23,134 bases of DNA from Gymnopilus junonius (taxonomy: Eukaryota; Basidiomycota; Agaricomycetes; Agaricales; Galerinaceae). The notes below the pieces were generated by a model. It saw nothing but the letters and a program-made list of their open reading frames with translations, made no database searches and was not told the origin of the DNA. The stretch spans positions 1 to 23,134 of the forward strand of contig JADNYJ010000488.1 in the NCBI GenBank assembly GCA_015501075.1, read 5' to 3'. This document shows, piece after piece, positions 1-8,650 of the stretch; within the stretch, counting starts at the first letter, position 1, and every line of letters begins with the position of its first letter. The position numbers were made by a program, and so were the translations under genes.

Positions 1-62
1 TAGAGGAACCCCAAACAAAAAGGGAACCATCAAGCGCTACGTTGATCTGAAGCTCGACATAG

Positions 63-1203
63 ATGGACAACCCGAATGGAACGCCTACTGGTCACCGGCC
101 TAGGAAAACAGAAGATATTCTTGGTTTTCCCTGGTTCGAAGAAAACAACCCGGACATCAACTGGAAAAACGGACACGTCAAACTCAACAGGGAGATTACT
201 ACTACTTCCCAAATAGAAGAAGTACCCAATGAGGAAATCCAACAGATCAATCAACTGAACGACTCTTCGGACTTAATCATTTCCTTTTTAGGTAACAAAC
301 CCCTTCCAGAAACGAAGGAGATTTGGAACATCCCAGAGGACAACAATGAAATTTGGATCAATGCGGAAATTAACTTCCTTGCAAATCTTCGCTCAGAAAC
401 ATGATGTGAAGAAGGAAGAGAAACCACTTAAGGAAATGATCCCCCAGAATACCATGAATACTTGGACATCTTCGATAAAGACACTGCCAACCGATTCCCG
501 AATCTCGATCTTGGGACCATAAGATTGAACTCAAGGAAGGTTTTCAACCAAAGGTCTTTAAGACGTATCCCCTGATGCCCTCAGAGGATACCGAACTGGA
601 CAAATTCTTGGAAGAAAACCTGAAGAAAGGATACATCCGACCATCCAAATCGCCCATGGCTTCCCCCTTCTTTTTCATATCTAAAAAGGATGGGAAGCTT
701 TGACCCTGCCAAGACTACCAGTACCTGAATGAATGGACTGTCAAGAATGCCTATCCCCTTCCTCTGATCCCCGAACTCATGGATAAACTCAAAGGAGCCA
801 AGTATTTCACAAAACTTGACATCTGATGGGGTTACATAACATTCAGATCAAGGACAGTGACCAATGGAAGCAGCATTCAAATGAATAAAGGACTATTCGA
901 ACCAACAGTCATGTTTTTCAGCATGTGCAACTCTCCGGTGACCTTCCAGTTGATGATGGACTCGATGTTCAAAGACGTCATCCATCAAGGTTTTTTATCA
1001 TTTACATGGACGACATTCTCATCTTTCATAAAGATAAGAAGAAACTGGAACAGATAATGAAAGAAGTCCTTCAAATACTTCAAGACAATGATTTGTATTT
1101 GAAACTGGAAAAATGCGCATTCGCCCAGATGAAAATCGATTATCTTGGAATGATTATCCAAGAAGGAACGATATTGATGGACCCTTCGAAACTCAGCGTA
1201 TAG
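63..1203 (+). pseudogene. pol: Protease-RT spacer and reverse transcriptase remnant, copy A
   Basis: This is the pol part that would copy element RNA into DNA in virus-like particles. Residues before about 404 are the spacer between protease and RT. The RT palm follows in pieces: a KKDGKL stretch with TGA at 701-703 where the family normally has arginine, KLDI followed by TGA at 824-826 where KLD[VI]RWGYN is usual, and the catalytic YMDD motif at 1003-1014 followed by ILIF. Compared with copy B, A has lost single bases near 83 and 117 and in the TTACATAAC stretch near 835, so no frame stays open. Both TGA stops fit CGA arginine codons changed at CpG. In B the first is also TGA; at the second, B has GTCGATGG, consistent with CGA minus one base. 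Confidence 0.85.
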
Positions 1204-1970
1204 CTGACTGGCTGGAACTGAAAAACGTAAAACAGGTCTGATCCTTTTTAGGATTTGGAAACTTTTACAGGCGATTTATCAGGAAATACTCGGAAATAGC
1301 TCGCGCACTTAATGAGCTGTTGAAAAAGGACTGTAGCTTCGAATGGAATGAAGATGCTAAGAAATCATTCGAACTACTAAAACAAAAATTCATGGAAGAA
1401 CCCGTCTTGACCATGCCGGACACTGCGAAACAATTCCAGATAGAATGTGACGCATCTAAATATGCAACTGGAGCAGTCTTAACACAACTGGACAGCAACG
1501 GAGACCGACACCCAGTGGTTTATCTCAAAGATGTTCTCTCCTACCGAGAGAAATTACGAGATTTATGACAGAGAACTATTGGCTATGATCCGATCCCTTA
1601 AGAATGGAGACACTACATTCAAGGATCGACCTTCACTATGATCATCTATTCAGACCACAAGAATCTGATGTACTTCAGAAGTACTCAAAAACTGAATAGA
1701 CGCCAAGCAAGATGGTCACTATTCCTTTCAGAATATGACATCCAACTGGTTCACCTCCCCGGAAGCAAAATGGTACAATCGGACGCCCTCTCACATAGAC
1801 TGGACATGATCCCCGATGAGGATCACAACAATGAAGACAAGATTCTCCTTCTGGAGAATCTATTTATAAATTTGATTGACGCTGATCTCCAAATAGAGAT
1901 CGCCCAATCAAGGAAACAGGACAAGGACGTAGTCGATGCATTGAAACTCCTAACACAAGAAGGACCTTGA
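1204..1970 (+). pseudogene. pol: RT thumb/connection and RNase H remnant, copy A
   Basis: This continues pol. A connection segment with NFYRRFI and LLKKDCSFEW precedes a Ty3-type RNase H, which degrades the RNA strand of the hybrid. Visible motifs are ECDASKYATGAVL, YDRELLAMIRSL and IYSDHKNL, carrying the acidic residues expected for the active site, and the end motif GSKMVQSDALSHRLD. Copy A lacks two bases near 1518 and one near 1601 relative to B, which splits the frame into 1320-1568 and 1638-1970. The last frame ends in TGA at 1968-1970, directly before integrase-like sequence in the same frame, so this stop is probably internal to an originally continuous polyprotein. The matching region of B is one open frame of 302 codons. 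Confidence 0.87.
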
Positions 1971-2962
1971 AGTCTCACAAAAGACTTAGATGACTGGGAG
2001 ACAATGCAAATGGAAGGCATCGGCGAATTAGTCTTTTACAAGAAAAAGAACTGTATTCCCGATGATCAAGAACTATGAAGGAAAATTGTCGCAATGTACC
2101 ACGACTCGGCCACCACAGGACACCCCAGAGAATTGGAAACATACAACACTGTATGACAGGTATACTGGTGGCCCGGAATGCGAACATTCATCAAAAATTA
2201 CATCAAAGGGTGCGGACAATGTCAACAGTTCAAGATCAACCAAAACCCAGTGAATCCCTCCTTACCCCTGATCGAAGGAGCCAAATCCATGAGACCATTC
2301 GCACAATGCTCTATGGATATGATCACAGACCTCCCTAGCATCGACGGATTTGATTCCTTATTGATCATGGTTGATCATGGACTTACAAAGGGGTAATCAT
2401 CATGTCTTGCTCGAAAACTCTTTCACAAGAAGGAGCAGCACTACTCCTTCAGGACAATCTATTCAAGCAATTTGGCCTACTGGACAGTATCATTTCCGAT
2501 AGGGGACCCCAATTCGTGGCCAGAGCCTTCCAAGAACTGCTCAAACTTCTTGGAATCAAGTCAAAACTGTCAACAGCATATCATCCTCAATCAGATGGTA
2601 CCACTGAATGATTCAATCAGGAAATAGAAGCATATCTCACTATCTATTGCTCCTCTAACCCGACTACCTGGAAACAACACATTGGCACCCTGGAATTCGT
2701 CCACAATGATCACAGACATGCAGATAGACAAAGGACCCCATTCGAACTCATGTTTGGAACTAATCCTGTTGTGATTCCCACCACGTTTGAAAACACAAAG
2801 TTTCCCTCAGTCAAGGAAAAACTGAAGAACCTCATCTCAGACAGAAAGGAAGCCCTTGCAGTGCATGAACTGGCAAGAGCAAGAATGGCTGATCAATGAA
2901 AATCTAACTTTGTACCATTCAAGGAAGGACAGAAGGTATGGCTTGACCCCAGGAACCTCAAA
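1971..2962 (+). pseudogene. pol: Integrase zinc-binding and DD35E catalytic core remnant, copy A
   Basis: The integrase inserts element DNA into the host genome. The HHCC zinc-binding part is visible (histidines in YHDSATTGH, cysteines in CGQC), then the RNase H-fold core. The catalytic acids are D in SMDMI (about 2316), D in SDRGPQF (2498-2500) and E in GTTE (2606-2608). Exactly 35 residues separate the last two, the DD35E spacing. Premature TGA codons lie at 2076-2078, 2154-2156, 2609-2611 (right after the catalytic E, where family members usually have arginine) and 2897-2899. All fit CGA to TGA. A one-base loss near 2394 adds a frameshift relative to B. The stops at 2609 and 2897 are shared with B. 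Confidence 0.87.
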
Positions 2963-3397
2963 ATGCGGTATAACAAGAAGCTGGCACCGAGAAGAGAAGG
3001 ACCGTTCAAGATCAAATGTGTCCTAGGACCTCTCACATATCAACTACAACTGCCAAAAACATGGAAGATTCATGACATCTTCCATGCAACATTGTTGATG
3101 CCATACACGGAAACACAGGTTCATGGCCGAAACTTCATACAACCACCCCCTGAAACGATTGATGGAGAATCAGAATACAAAGTTGAAACCATTCTGAATC
3201 ATCGAAAGTACAGAAACAGACGCTATCAATACCACATCAAGTGGCTCGGCTATCCGATAACCGAAGCAACGTGGGAACCTGGATCGAATCTTGCCAATGC
3301 ATCGGAGAAACTCGAAGTTTACAAACAACTTCATCATCTACCACCATACCATACCAGTCATGAACTCGAACACCACGTCCCCATTATACTGCGATGA
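2963..3397 (+). pseudogene. pol: Integrase C-terminal GPY/F module and chromodomain, copy A
   Basis: An open stretch of 144 codons starts with the GPY/F module (RREGPFKI, then DIFHATLL) and ends with a chromodomain, roughly residues 73-125. The chromodomain shows YKVETIL, an aromatic-rich YQYHIKWLGY and TEATWEP, the conserved core of the fold. In chromoviruses this C-terminal domain binds histone marks and guides integration. The frame continues from the integrase core and is cut from it only by the TGA at 2897-2899, so this piece is part of pol and not a gene of its own. It is identical at the protein level to the matching piece of B (11507-11941). Confidence 0.92.
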
Positions 3398-3686
3398 TAC
3401 CTTCATGATTGACTTATTCACTTTCCCAAAACCTCCACCGACCCCTGACGAGATGAAAATCACATACTGGGAATGGAAGTTTGCCCACAAACCACCAGCC
3501 CCTTTACCCAAAAATATCCCCTGGGATAACAAATATGAAAGGAAGGCTATAATTACCATCCGGATGATCGACAGAGAGACCTCCAGATGGGAAACTGAAA
3601 CCATCACCCCCATCAAGGAGAAGGCATCAAGATGCCTGATCAAGAAACTGAAAATGATCCTTGAGGAGTACTTGGAACACCTATAA
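3360..3686 (+). CDS. Small ORF overlapping the chromodomain frame, unknown function, copy A
   Basis: A 108-codon ORF starts at an ATG (3360) inside the last codons of the chromodomain frame, in another frame, and ends in TAA at 3684-3686. It has no cysteine or histidine cluster. The middle is proline-rich (FPKPPPTPDE, HKPPAPLPKN) and the C-terminal part is charged and probably helical. I do not recognise it. It could be the true pol C-terminus reached by a frameshift, or a separate accessory ORF. Copy B carries the same protein at 11218-11544, but that region is a near-identical conversion tract, so identity alone does not show selection. Confidence 0.4.
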   Translation: MNSNTTSPLYCDDTFMIDLFTFPKPPPTPDEMKITYWEWKFAHKPPAPLPKNIPWDNKYERKAIITIRMIDRETSRWETETITPIKEKASRCLIKKLKMILEEYLEHL

Positions 3687-3713
3687 AACAGGTGAACCAG
3701 TTTCCCTCTCTTC

Positions 3714-3721
3714 CTCAGTTC
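3714..3721. repeat. Left 8-bp target site duplication of the hAT-like element
   Basis: CTCAGTTC lies directly before the TAGGGA terminus and is repeated exactly after the other terminus. Copy B has the unfilled form TTCAGTTCC at the matching place, with one copy only. Confidence 0.93.
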
Positions 3722-4767
3722 TAGGGATGAGCACGGGTAACCCGTGGGTACCCAGACGCTAACCCGTACCCGTACCCGTACACCCACGGGTCACCACGCC
3801 ACGGGTACACGGGTGATGGGTATTTCTTCGAGGCATATTGTATGCCTCGCGGTGGCAGCACAGACGCCAAATGGCATCCTTCTGCACATCGCGAGGGTTA
3901 GATAAGGGGGGTAGGTGCATCGTGTCAGCGTCGAACGTCGAAAACGAGGGAAGGGGAGCAACGGCGGCAGGTGGGAAGCAATGGCGGCGGCAGCGTGCTG
4001 TGGTAGAGATGGAACTGTGGAACATAGCACGTATATCGTCAGTAAAGAAAAGAACGAGCCCACGGTCATGAGCTCATTCTTACCTCACCTAGGATGAATG
4101 AAACGAAATTGCCACGTCTGAATAAACCAGACGGGCAGTGGGTGGCGGCGACGACAGATGTCGTGATGGTGCTGTGGGACCATGCACAAGCACGTAAAAC
4201 TGTCCCATCTTGCGTTTGCTGCAAGGGAGGTGGTGTGTTGTAAGTGTCGTCCAGGCGGAAAACCTCCGTCTCGCAATTGCAAGCGAGGGATGCGGAGGCA
4301 GCGTGCCTGTGAGGTCATAGGCAGTAGTTAGCATGGAAAAAAAGAAGGAGAAAAAGAGCAGAACGAGCTCGCGAGTCGTTCGCGAGCCCATCTGCTACAC
4401 ACCTGGTTGGGCCTCCCACTACATGGGTCCCCCCTGCGTGTCCAGCGTCATCCAGCCAAGAAAAGTGTGCCCACATCCCTCAGACGAGGGGAGGGGCACA
4501 CAGGCATGGTCCTGAGGGCGAGAGAGGGGAGGAGAAGAGGAAGGAGGAAGGAGAGTGGTGGTGGTGAGCACTGAGAGGGAGACGCGTCATCAAAGATGGC
4601 TGAATCAGGCTGATCAGCGGTTCGGAATTATGCGGCTGGCTGACTTCGCCTGTATAATATCTCGGGTACCTCCGGGTCGCGGGTCTACTGGGCGCTACCC
4701 GGACCCGTACCCATGAGTACCCGTACCCGTGACCCATCTGGGTATGCCTGACCCGTGCTTTTCCCTA
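3722..4767. mobile_element. Non-autonomous hAT-like DNA transposon (1046 bp)
   Basis: The ends are imperfect terminal inverted repeats: TAGGGATGAGCACGGGT on the left and, read from the right end, TAGGGAAAAGCACGGGT (15 of 17 match). A perfect 8-bp direct repeat, CTCAGTTC, flanks it, the size known for hAT superfamily insertions. Both ends carry subterminal arrays of ACCCGT/ACGGGT hexamers (about 3733-3816 and 4674-4757), possible transposase binding sites. The interior is GC-rich and has no ORF resembling a hAT transposase, so it must have been moved in trans. It sits between pol and ORF3 of element A, and the matching site in B is empty. Confidence 0.92.
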
Positions 4768-4775
4768 CTCAGTTC
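4768..4775. repeat. Right 8-bp target site duplication of the hAT-like element
   Basis: CTCAGTTC directly after the CCCTA terminus, identical to 3714-3721. Confidence 0.93.
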
Positions 4776-4794
4776 CCATACCGTCTTCTGCAAT

Positions 4795-5951
4795 ATGCCT
4801 CGTCTATCCACTCGAACCCGTGCTGCCACCTCCACTTCCAACTTGTCCCCCTCCAAAATACGTACTTGCCTGGCCCAGGCAAACGCACCTTCTCTCGAAT
4901 CAAGGCCCACCCCTTCATCCTCCCACACTAGAAACGAAGTCCATCTCTCTCAGACAGACTCCTCCTCCGATTCGCCTGACCCGAATGATGCCCCCTACTC
5001 CATGCATCCCCCTCGTATCCCCACGGTACATGCTCCCATCTGTTCCATTGAGGACTTCCTCAACTTATTAGATTTCATTGACTTCCAGCAGCTGACTCAT
5101 AAGGAACTTGAACAGTTCCTTAGCCACCCCTGCCACTACTCCACTGCACTCGAAGTTCTCCAAACTGATCCCTTCCTTAGGGATACCCTTCAACAGTTCA
5201 AATATGAAACCGACCAGACTGCACGCCACCGTGAAGTAATTAAGGCATCTCGAACAAAATCCCTACAATTGTTCAAGACCCTTATGTGCTTCTGGCTCGA
5301 AAGAGCCATCAACCCACTCCTCATCAGCAGCAGACGATGGGGAGAATGCCCTCCTGCTGCCACGTCAGCTATTAGACCCACCCAGCCATTCCTCCTCATG
5401 ACGAACGATTCGTCAACACCATCTCAGTTGACGACCACTCCCCAAGACCCATTCCGACATGCTCCCTCGCACCACCTCCAACCACGCTGCCCACCACAGT
5501 TCCCCGAAGGCGCACCCTCGCCACCATGCAGATGACCTCTGCCCAGAACGCCACCCGAAACAACCCTCCTGCCTACGCCGTATCTTCTCCAATACCACCC
5601 CGACCCCAGACTCCCTTCCAACCCATCCATACACCAACTAACCCCCAACCAAGTTCACAATGATGCTGCTTCATTTGCAGCAGCGCAAACCACTGGCAGG
5701 CAGACTGCTGCAGCTACCGCTGCTGCCATTGCCACCAGTATCACCCAGGACACAACTCGATCAACTGTAGTCGACGACTGATCCAATGAAGTGACGGGGA
5801 GTTCATAGGCTATGCCTATGAATTCACCGAAGAACAACTGGCGCATGTCGACGACATTGACAACACACCGAATGATTGGTATGATACAGCACATGACAGC
5901 TGGCAGGGAGAAGAGGTGGAGAACAACATGAGCAGTGACCCCTATTATTGA
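4795..5951 (+). pseudogene. ORF3 of copy A: extra CCHC zinc-knuckle protein downstream of pol
   Basis: This ORF lies after pol and before the polypurine tract, the place where some retroelements carry a third gene. It starts at ATG 4795, outside the nested hAT element. Order: a Ser/Thr/Pro-rich N-terminus, a predicted helical domain (residues about 95-190, with FQQLTHKELEQFL and REVIKASRTKSL), a proline-rich linker, a zinc knuckle of pattern C-x2-C-x4-H-x4-C (5667-5708), a second cluster C-x2-C-x6-H-x4-C (about 5721-5768), and an acidic C-terminus ending at TGA 5949-5951. A frame change before about 5535 and TGA codons at 5661 and near 5784 break it. Copy B encodes the same layout. It resembles a second nucleocapsid-like protein and has no signal peptide or membrane helix, so it is not envelope-like. 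Function unknown. Confidence 0.75.
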
Positions 5952-5970
5952 AGCCAGGGGCTTCAATTCT

Positions 5971-5984
5971 TAGCAGGGGGGTAA
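5971..5984 (+). promoter_or_regulatory. Polypurine tract of copy A
   Basis: A purine run (AGCAGGGGGG, followed by TAA) lies directly before the TGTTACGAC start of the 3' LTR. Such tracts prime plus-strand DNA synthesis in LTR retroelements. Copy B has the matching tract at 9921-9936. Confidence 0.85.
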
Positions 5985-6081
5985 TGTTACGACTCCCCAT
6001 TTCTCTTATCTTATCGCGCACCCCATTTCCTTTCTTTTCTTGTTATCAATTATCGAATGATTTATTATTTATAGTTTCCTC

Positions 6082-6182
6082 ATGATCATCTTTGCTCACA
6101 AGATGATCATTCACTTTCTTACACGTATGCGGACAATCTTTCCTCTTGATCATCATCCCTCGTACTGCCCCGATGATGATCA
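6082..6182 (+). promoter_or_regulatory. Paired TGATCA-containing hairpins in LTR U3
   Basis: Two inverted repeats lie in a row upstream of the TATA box: ATGATCATCTT/AAGATGATCAT (6082-6092 with 6100-6110) and TGATCATCATC/GATGATGATCA (6147-6157 with 6172-6182). Both stems are 11 bp and perfect. Both remain recognisable in the two LTRs of B although the loops differ. They could bind a dimeric regulator or form RNA/DNA hairpins; this is inference. Confidence 0.5.
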
Positions 6183-6243
6183 CCCCTTTCCAATTCCCCT
6201 GTTTCATTATCATTTCGTTTATATTATTATCAAACCCAAATAG

Positions 6244-6287
6244 TATATAAACAGTAGCTAGTCTACCATGTACATTAGCTTGTTCTT
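6244..6287 (+). promoter_or_regulatory. LTR promoter: TATA box and predicted transcript start / self-primer
   Basis: TATATAA (6244-6250) lies about 30 nt before AGCTTGTTCTT (6277-6287). These 11 nt are the exact reverse complement of the primer site just inside B's 5' LTR (16427-16437). The spacing suits a transcript beginning at or near 6277, whose first 11 nt could fold back as the primer, as known for Tf1 of fission yeast. The transcript start is inferred. Confidence 0.7.
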
Positions 6288-6444
6288 GAGAATATACTCT
6301 CTTGTAACAACTGAGATGAACTTGAACCACTAAGGCAATCTTCTGTCGAAGACAATACCTTAGCGGACTTCATCGAATGACCTCTATGACTACTATGCCT
6401 GACCTTATCTTATCAGATTAGGTTCTGTCGTCAATGTCATAACA

Positions 6445-6449
6445 TTAAC
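6445..6449. repeat. Target site duplication (TTAAC) next to A's 3' LTR
   Basis: TTAAC follows the 3' LTR of A directly. Its complement, GTTAA, directly follows the 5' LTR of B at 16895-16899. The pair fits one original 5-bp duplication inside the DUF2855 gene, now separated by inversion. Confidence 0.8.
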
Positions 6450-7316
6450 CCTACTATTCATAGAGCAGCATTACTCTTCTTCCCTTCCACATTCTGTCTT
6501 TGTTTGGCAATGATATACACCAAGCAAAATGCAGTCTTGGAGGAAGCAGAAGAGATGAGGATGGTGTGTGCCCCACCATGGTAGTTGGAGGAGTTCAACC
6601 AGTCTTCGCACCAGTAGGAAGTCCAGAAGAGGGGGCGGTAGAGCATGGTGAGGTCCTCGGCAGTGGAGGTGGGTGTGTACTGTGGGTCAGAGAGGCACAG
6701 CACAGGATTTGATTGTATGGTCTGCAATCTAAGTAGTCAAAGGAAAAAAATGAAAGGTGTTAGTAATGGTACATTAGACATAAGAACATATGGACCTGCT
6801 GGCAAATGTGACCGGGGGATGTAAAATGCGACTTTATTCACATTGTTGGGAGATATAGGCAGCAAAAGGTACCTTGTTGGCACAAGGTAGCCATATATCC
6901 TTTTGCCTGCTTGAATTTTGGGATGTGTCAACTTGAGAATGATACCGAATCCCCAAACTGGGATCAGGCTGTGTGTTTTTGACAAGCATTTGCCATCAGC
7001 AGAGGAGGGAGTGTGGTGGAAATCAAGATATCTAGAGATAAAACAACATAATGACATTAGCACTGCATCTCCGTAAGCTTGAAAAGAGAGGAATAACATA
7101 CCGGAAATGAGGATGTTCACCAAGAGCTTGATAGGTCACATTATTCGCTGAGAAGCCAAACTTGTCAATTTTGATGAGGACATGGTTTAGTGGCATGTCA
7201 TCAGACCCATGATAGGGTGAGCTCGAGTAGATGAGGAGAGGAGCATTTGGATCCAATCCAGAAGAGGGCCATGGTGAGCAGAGGGAGACATTAGTGTTGA
7301 TGAATGAGTTGGACAT
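6445..7316 (-). pseudogene. DUF2855 family gene, 5' part (exons 1-3), severed
   Basis: The start ATG is at 7316-7314. Exon 1 is 7316-7102, intron 1 is 7101-7032 (GTATGT...TAG), exon 2 is 7031-6796, intron 2 is 6795-6729 (with TACTAAC branch site), and exon 3 runs from 6728 into the LTR junction at 6445. DUF2855 hallmarks in order: LIKIDKFGFSANNVTY, PVWGFG, GKRIYGYLVPT, LYRPLFWTS and SSASSKTA. The family has no firm function and resembles NAD(P)-dependent medium-chain reductases in its fold. Exon 3 needs a one-base frame change near 6707-6712 to follow the family pattern (YNQ followed by DPQY), and TGA at 6460-6458 interrupts it where CGA would fit. The rest of the protein is on the other strand at 16895-17591. 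The severed half cannot give a full product. Confidence 0.88.
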
Positions 7317-7772
7317 GTTGATTGTCTTTCAAGTTGGAGCTATGTAACTGAAGAGAACAGAGTAAACAGGACCTTGGCAAGACAGGCGGTGGCTGGGACC
7401 ATATTTATGTTGACTTCAAAGGGGGAGCAAAGGTGGCAAGTCCTCCAGCAACTACAAACCCAGAGATCATATGTCTGTGACAAGGTGCAACTGTGACTTG
7501 AAGCTCAGTGAAAAGGTGAGCTCGACTCTGCCAGTGAGCTCAAAACTGCCTTGGGAACTGCTTCTCCTTTTTCTCCTCATGAATGCAAATCAATCAGCTC
7601 CTCTCGATGTTTAGTATGCATCTCATTTGTGTTTGAATGCATCTTGTTGTTACAAGGACCCTTTAGAGGCCACATTTTTATTCCCCCCTTCAAGCCTTTT
7701 GATTGCACATCAAAACTGAGGGAATTTTCTTATCTTATCTACCAAGCTAAATGAGCTCTCCTTCACATGGTG

Positions 7773-8260
7773 GGCAAGCAGTTGTCCAATCGAGTTTTGA
7801 CTGAGTATGTCCATTTATGGCACACTCATTTGTCATGTGGTTGTCCAATTGAATGTGCATTACATAGTGTCACAGGCCCAACTCTTGAGCCATGAGTGTC
7901 GGTGACACCCACTTGGAGCAACTTAACTTACCCAGCTCTGGACAAGGATGCAACTCCAAAGATCAAGTTTAAGAAGCTATTTTGGTGGTCAGAGGGGCCT
8001 GTAAATATATTTTATAAAATTTAATACTAAGAAATCTCCCTTGCAGACATCCAGTTTTGTCATTTTCGGACTTGTTTTTGGAGCCAGGAAAGCTTCAGCA
8101 GCCTGCTCAGCTCAAGCTGAACCCTGGCCAAACAGCAGCAACACTAAATAATTGGACAAGTCAGGCAGTTTGTGACACCAGCTGCGGTCCATTATTTGGA
8201 CAGTCATATGCCCTATAGATGGATATGCTTGGTCAAAACTCGATTGGACAACTGCTTGCC
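7773..8260. repeat. Inverted-repeat-bounded segment, probable decayed MITE (488 bp)
   Basis: The ends are inverted copies starting GGCAAGCAGTTGTCCAATCG; about 28 bases match exactly, then agreement continues with mainly transition differences to about 48 bases. The interior has no ORF of note. No target duplication is clear. The direct repeat CATCAAAACTGAGGGAATTT lies outside both ends (near 7708 and 8281). Confidence 0.6.
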
Positions 8261-8452
8261 TGCCGTGTCAAGAATTTGTGCATCAAAACTGAGGGAATTT
8301 GTTCATGGCAATTTCCTTCTTATCTTATCTGTCCAATATTCACTTACAATTGATTAAATATTGATACTTAATGGTGCAATTCTTTTGATTTGATCATTTT
8401 CTATGTTCATCCACTTAAGAAAATCACAAAGAATGTCAATTTCCCCCTTCAA

Positions 8453-8650
8453 TATTGCTTACCTCACTGGTAATCAACAATATGCACAAAGTCATGGGTG
8501 CTGGCTCAACTTTTGCCATTTGGTTAAATTGTTTAGAATGTAAATTATATATATTTACATTCTAAACAATTAAACTGAATATCAATGTGTGAGCCATTTA
8601 TGTGCCACAGACTTTGTGCATATTGTTGATTAGCAGTGAGGTAAGTAATA
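8453..8650. repeat. Palindromic MITE-like element (198 bp)
   Basis: The outer arms are near-perfect inverted repeats, from TATTGCTTACCTCACTG on the left to its counterpart ending GTAAGTAATA on the right, followed inward by TAATCAACAATATGCACAAA in both. The centre (8527-8571) is a perfect 18-bp stem, AATTGTTTAGAATGTAAA with its complement, around an AT loop. The whole segment could fold into one long hairpin, as foldback MITEs do. Confidence 0.75.

Larger units (their letters stand above)
1..6444 (+). mobile_element. Ty3/gypsy chromodomain retrotransposon, copy A (5' end outside window)
   Basis: Copy A runs from the protease-RT spacer to a complete 3' LTR ending at 6444. Order: RT, RNase H, integrase, GPY/F and chromodomain, a small overlapping ORF, ORF3, polypurine tract, LTR. 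The gag-protease part and 5' LTR lie left of the window. Reading frames are broken by TGA stops and single-base indels, so this copy cannot act on its own. A hAT-like element is nested at 3722-4767. From 1 to about 3660 it is nearly identical to inverted copy B (about 11240-14913); after that the two diverge clearly. The 3' flank is TTAAC (6445-6449), which pairs with the flank of B's 5' LTR. Structure and order are seen; the Tf1/sushi-like assignment rests on the chromodomain and the self-priming site. Confidence 0.93.
5985..6444 (+). repeat. 3' LTR of copy A (460 bp)
   Basis: The LTR starts TGTTACGAC and ends GTCATAACA, with short inverted ends. It carries a TATA box (6244-6250), a self-primer match (6277-6287) and two perfect 11-bp hairpin stems in U3. 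By eye it differs from B's 5' LTR at only about 15 places, whereas B's own 3' LTR differs from both at roughly 50 or more, including rearranged stretches. This LTR is therefore the sister of B's 5' LTR by descent, which supports an exchange between the two elements. Confidence 0.93.

Noticed and set aside
3338..3787. 149-codon - strand ORF (and 11204-11566 + in copy B)
   Set aside because: Antisense shadow of the chromodomain and the small ORF; no family features.
3733..3816. Telomere-like or minisatellite ACCCGT repeats
   Set aside because: They occur at both ends of a segment with terminal inverted repeats and an exact 8-bp duplication, so they are subterminal repeats of a hAT-like element.
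4795..5951. ORF3 as an envelope gene
   Set aside because: No signal peptide or transmembrane segment, and it has CCHC zinc knuckles. Position alone does not make it env.
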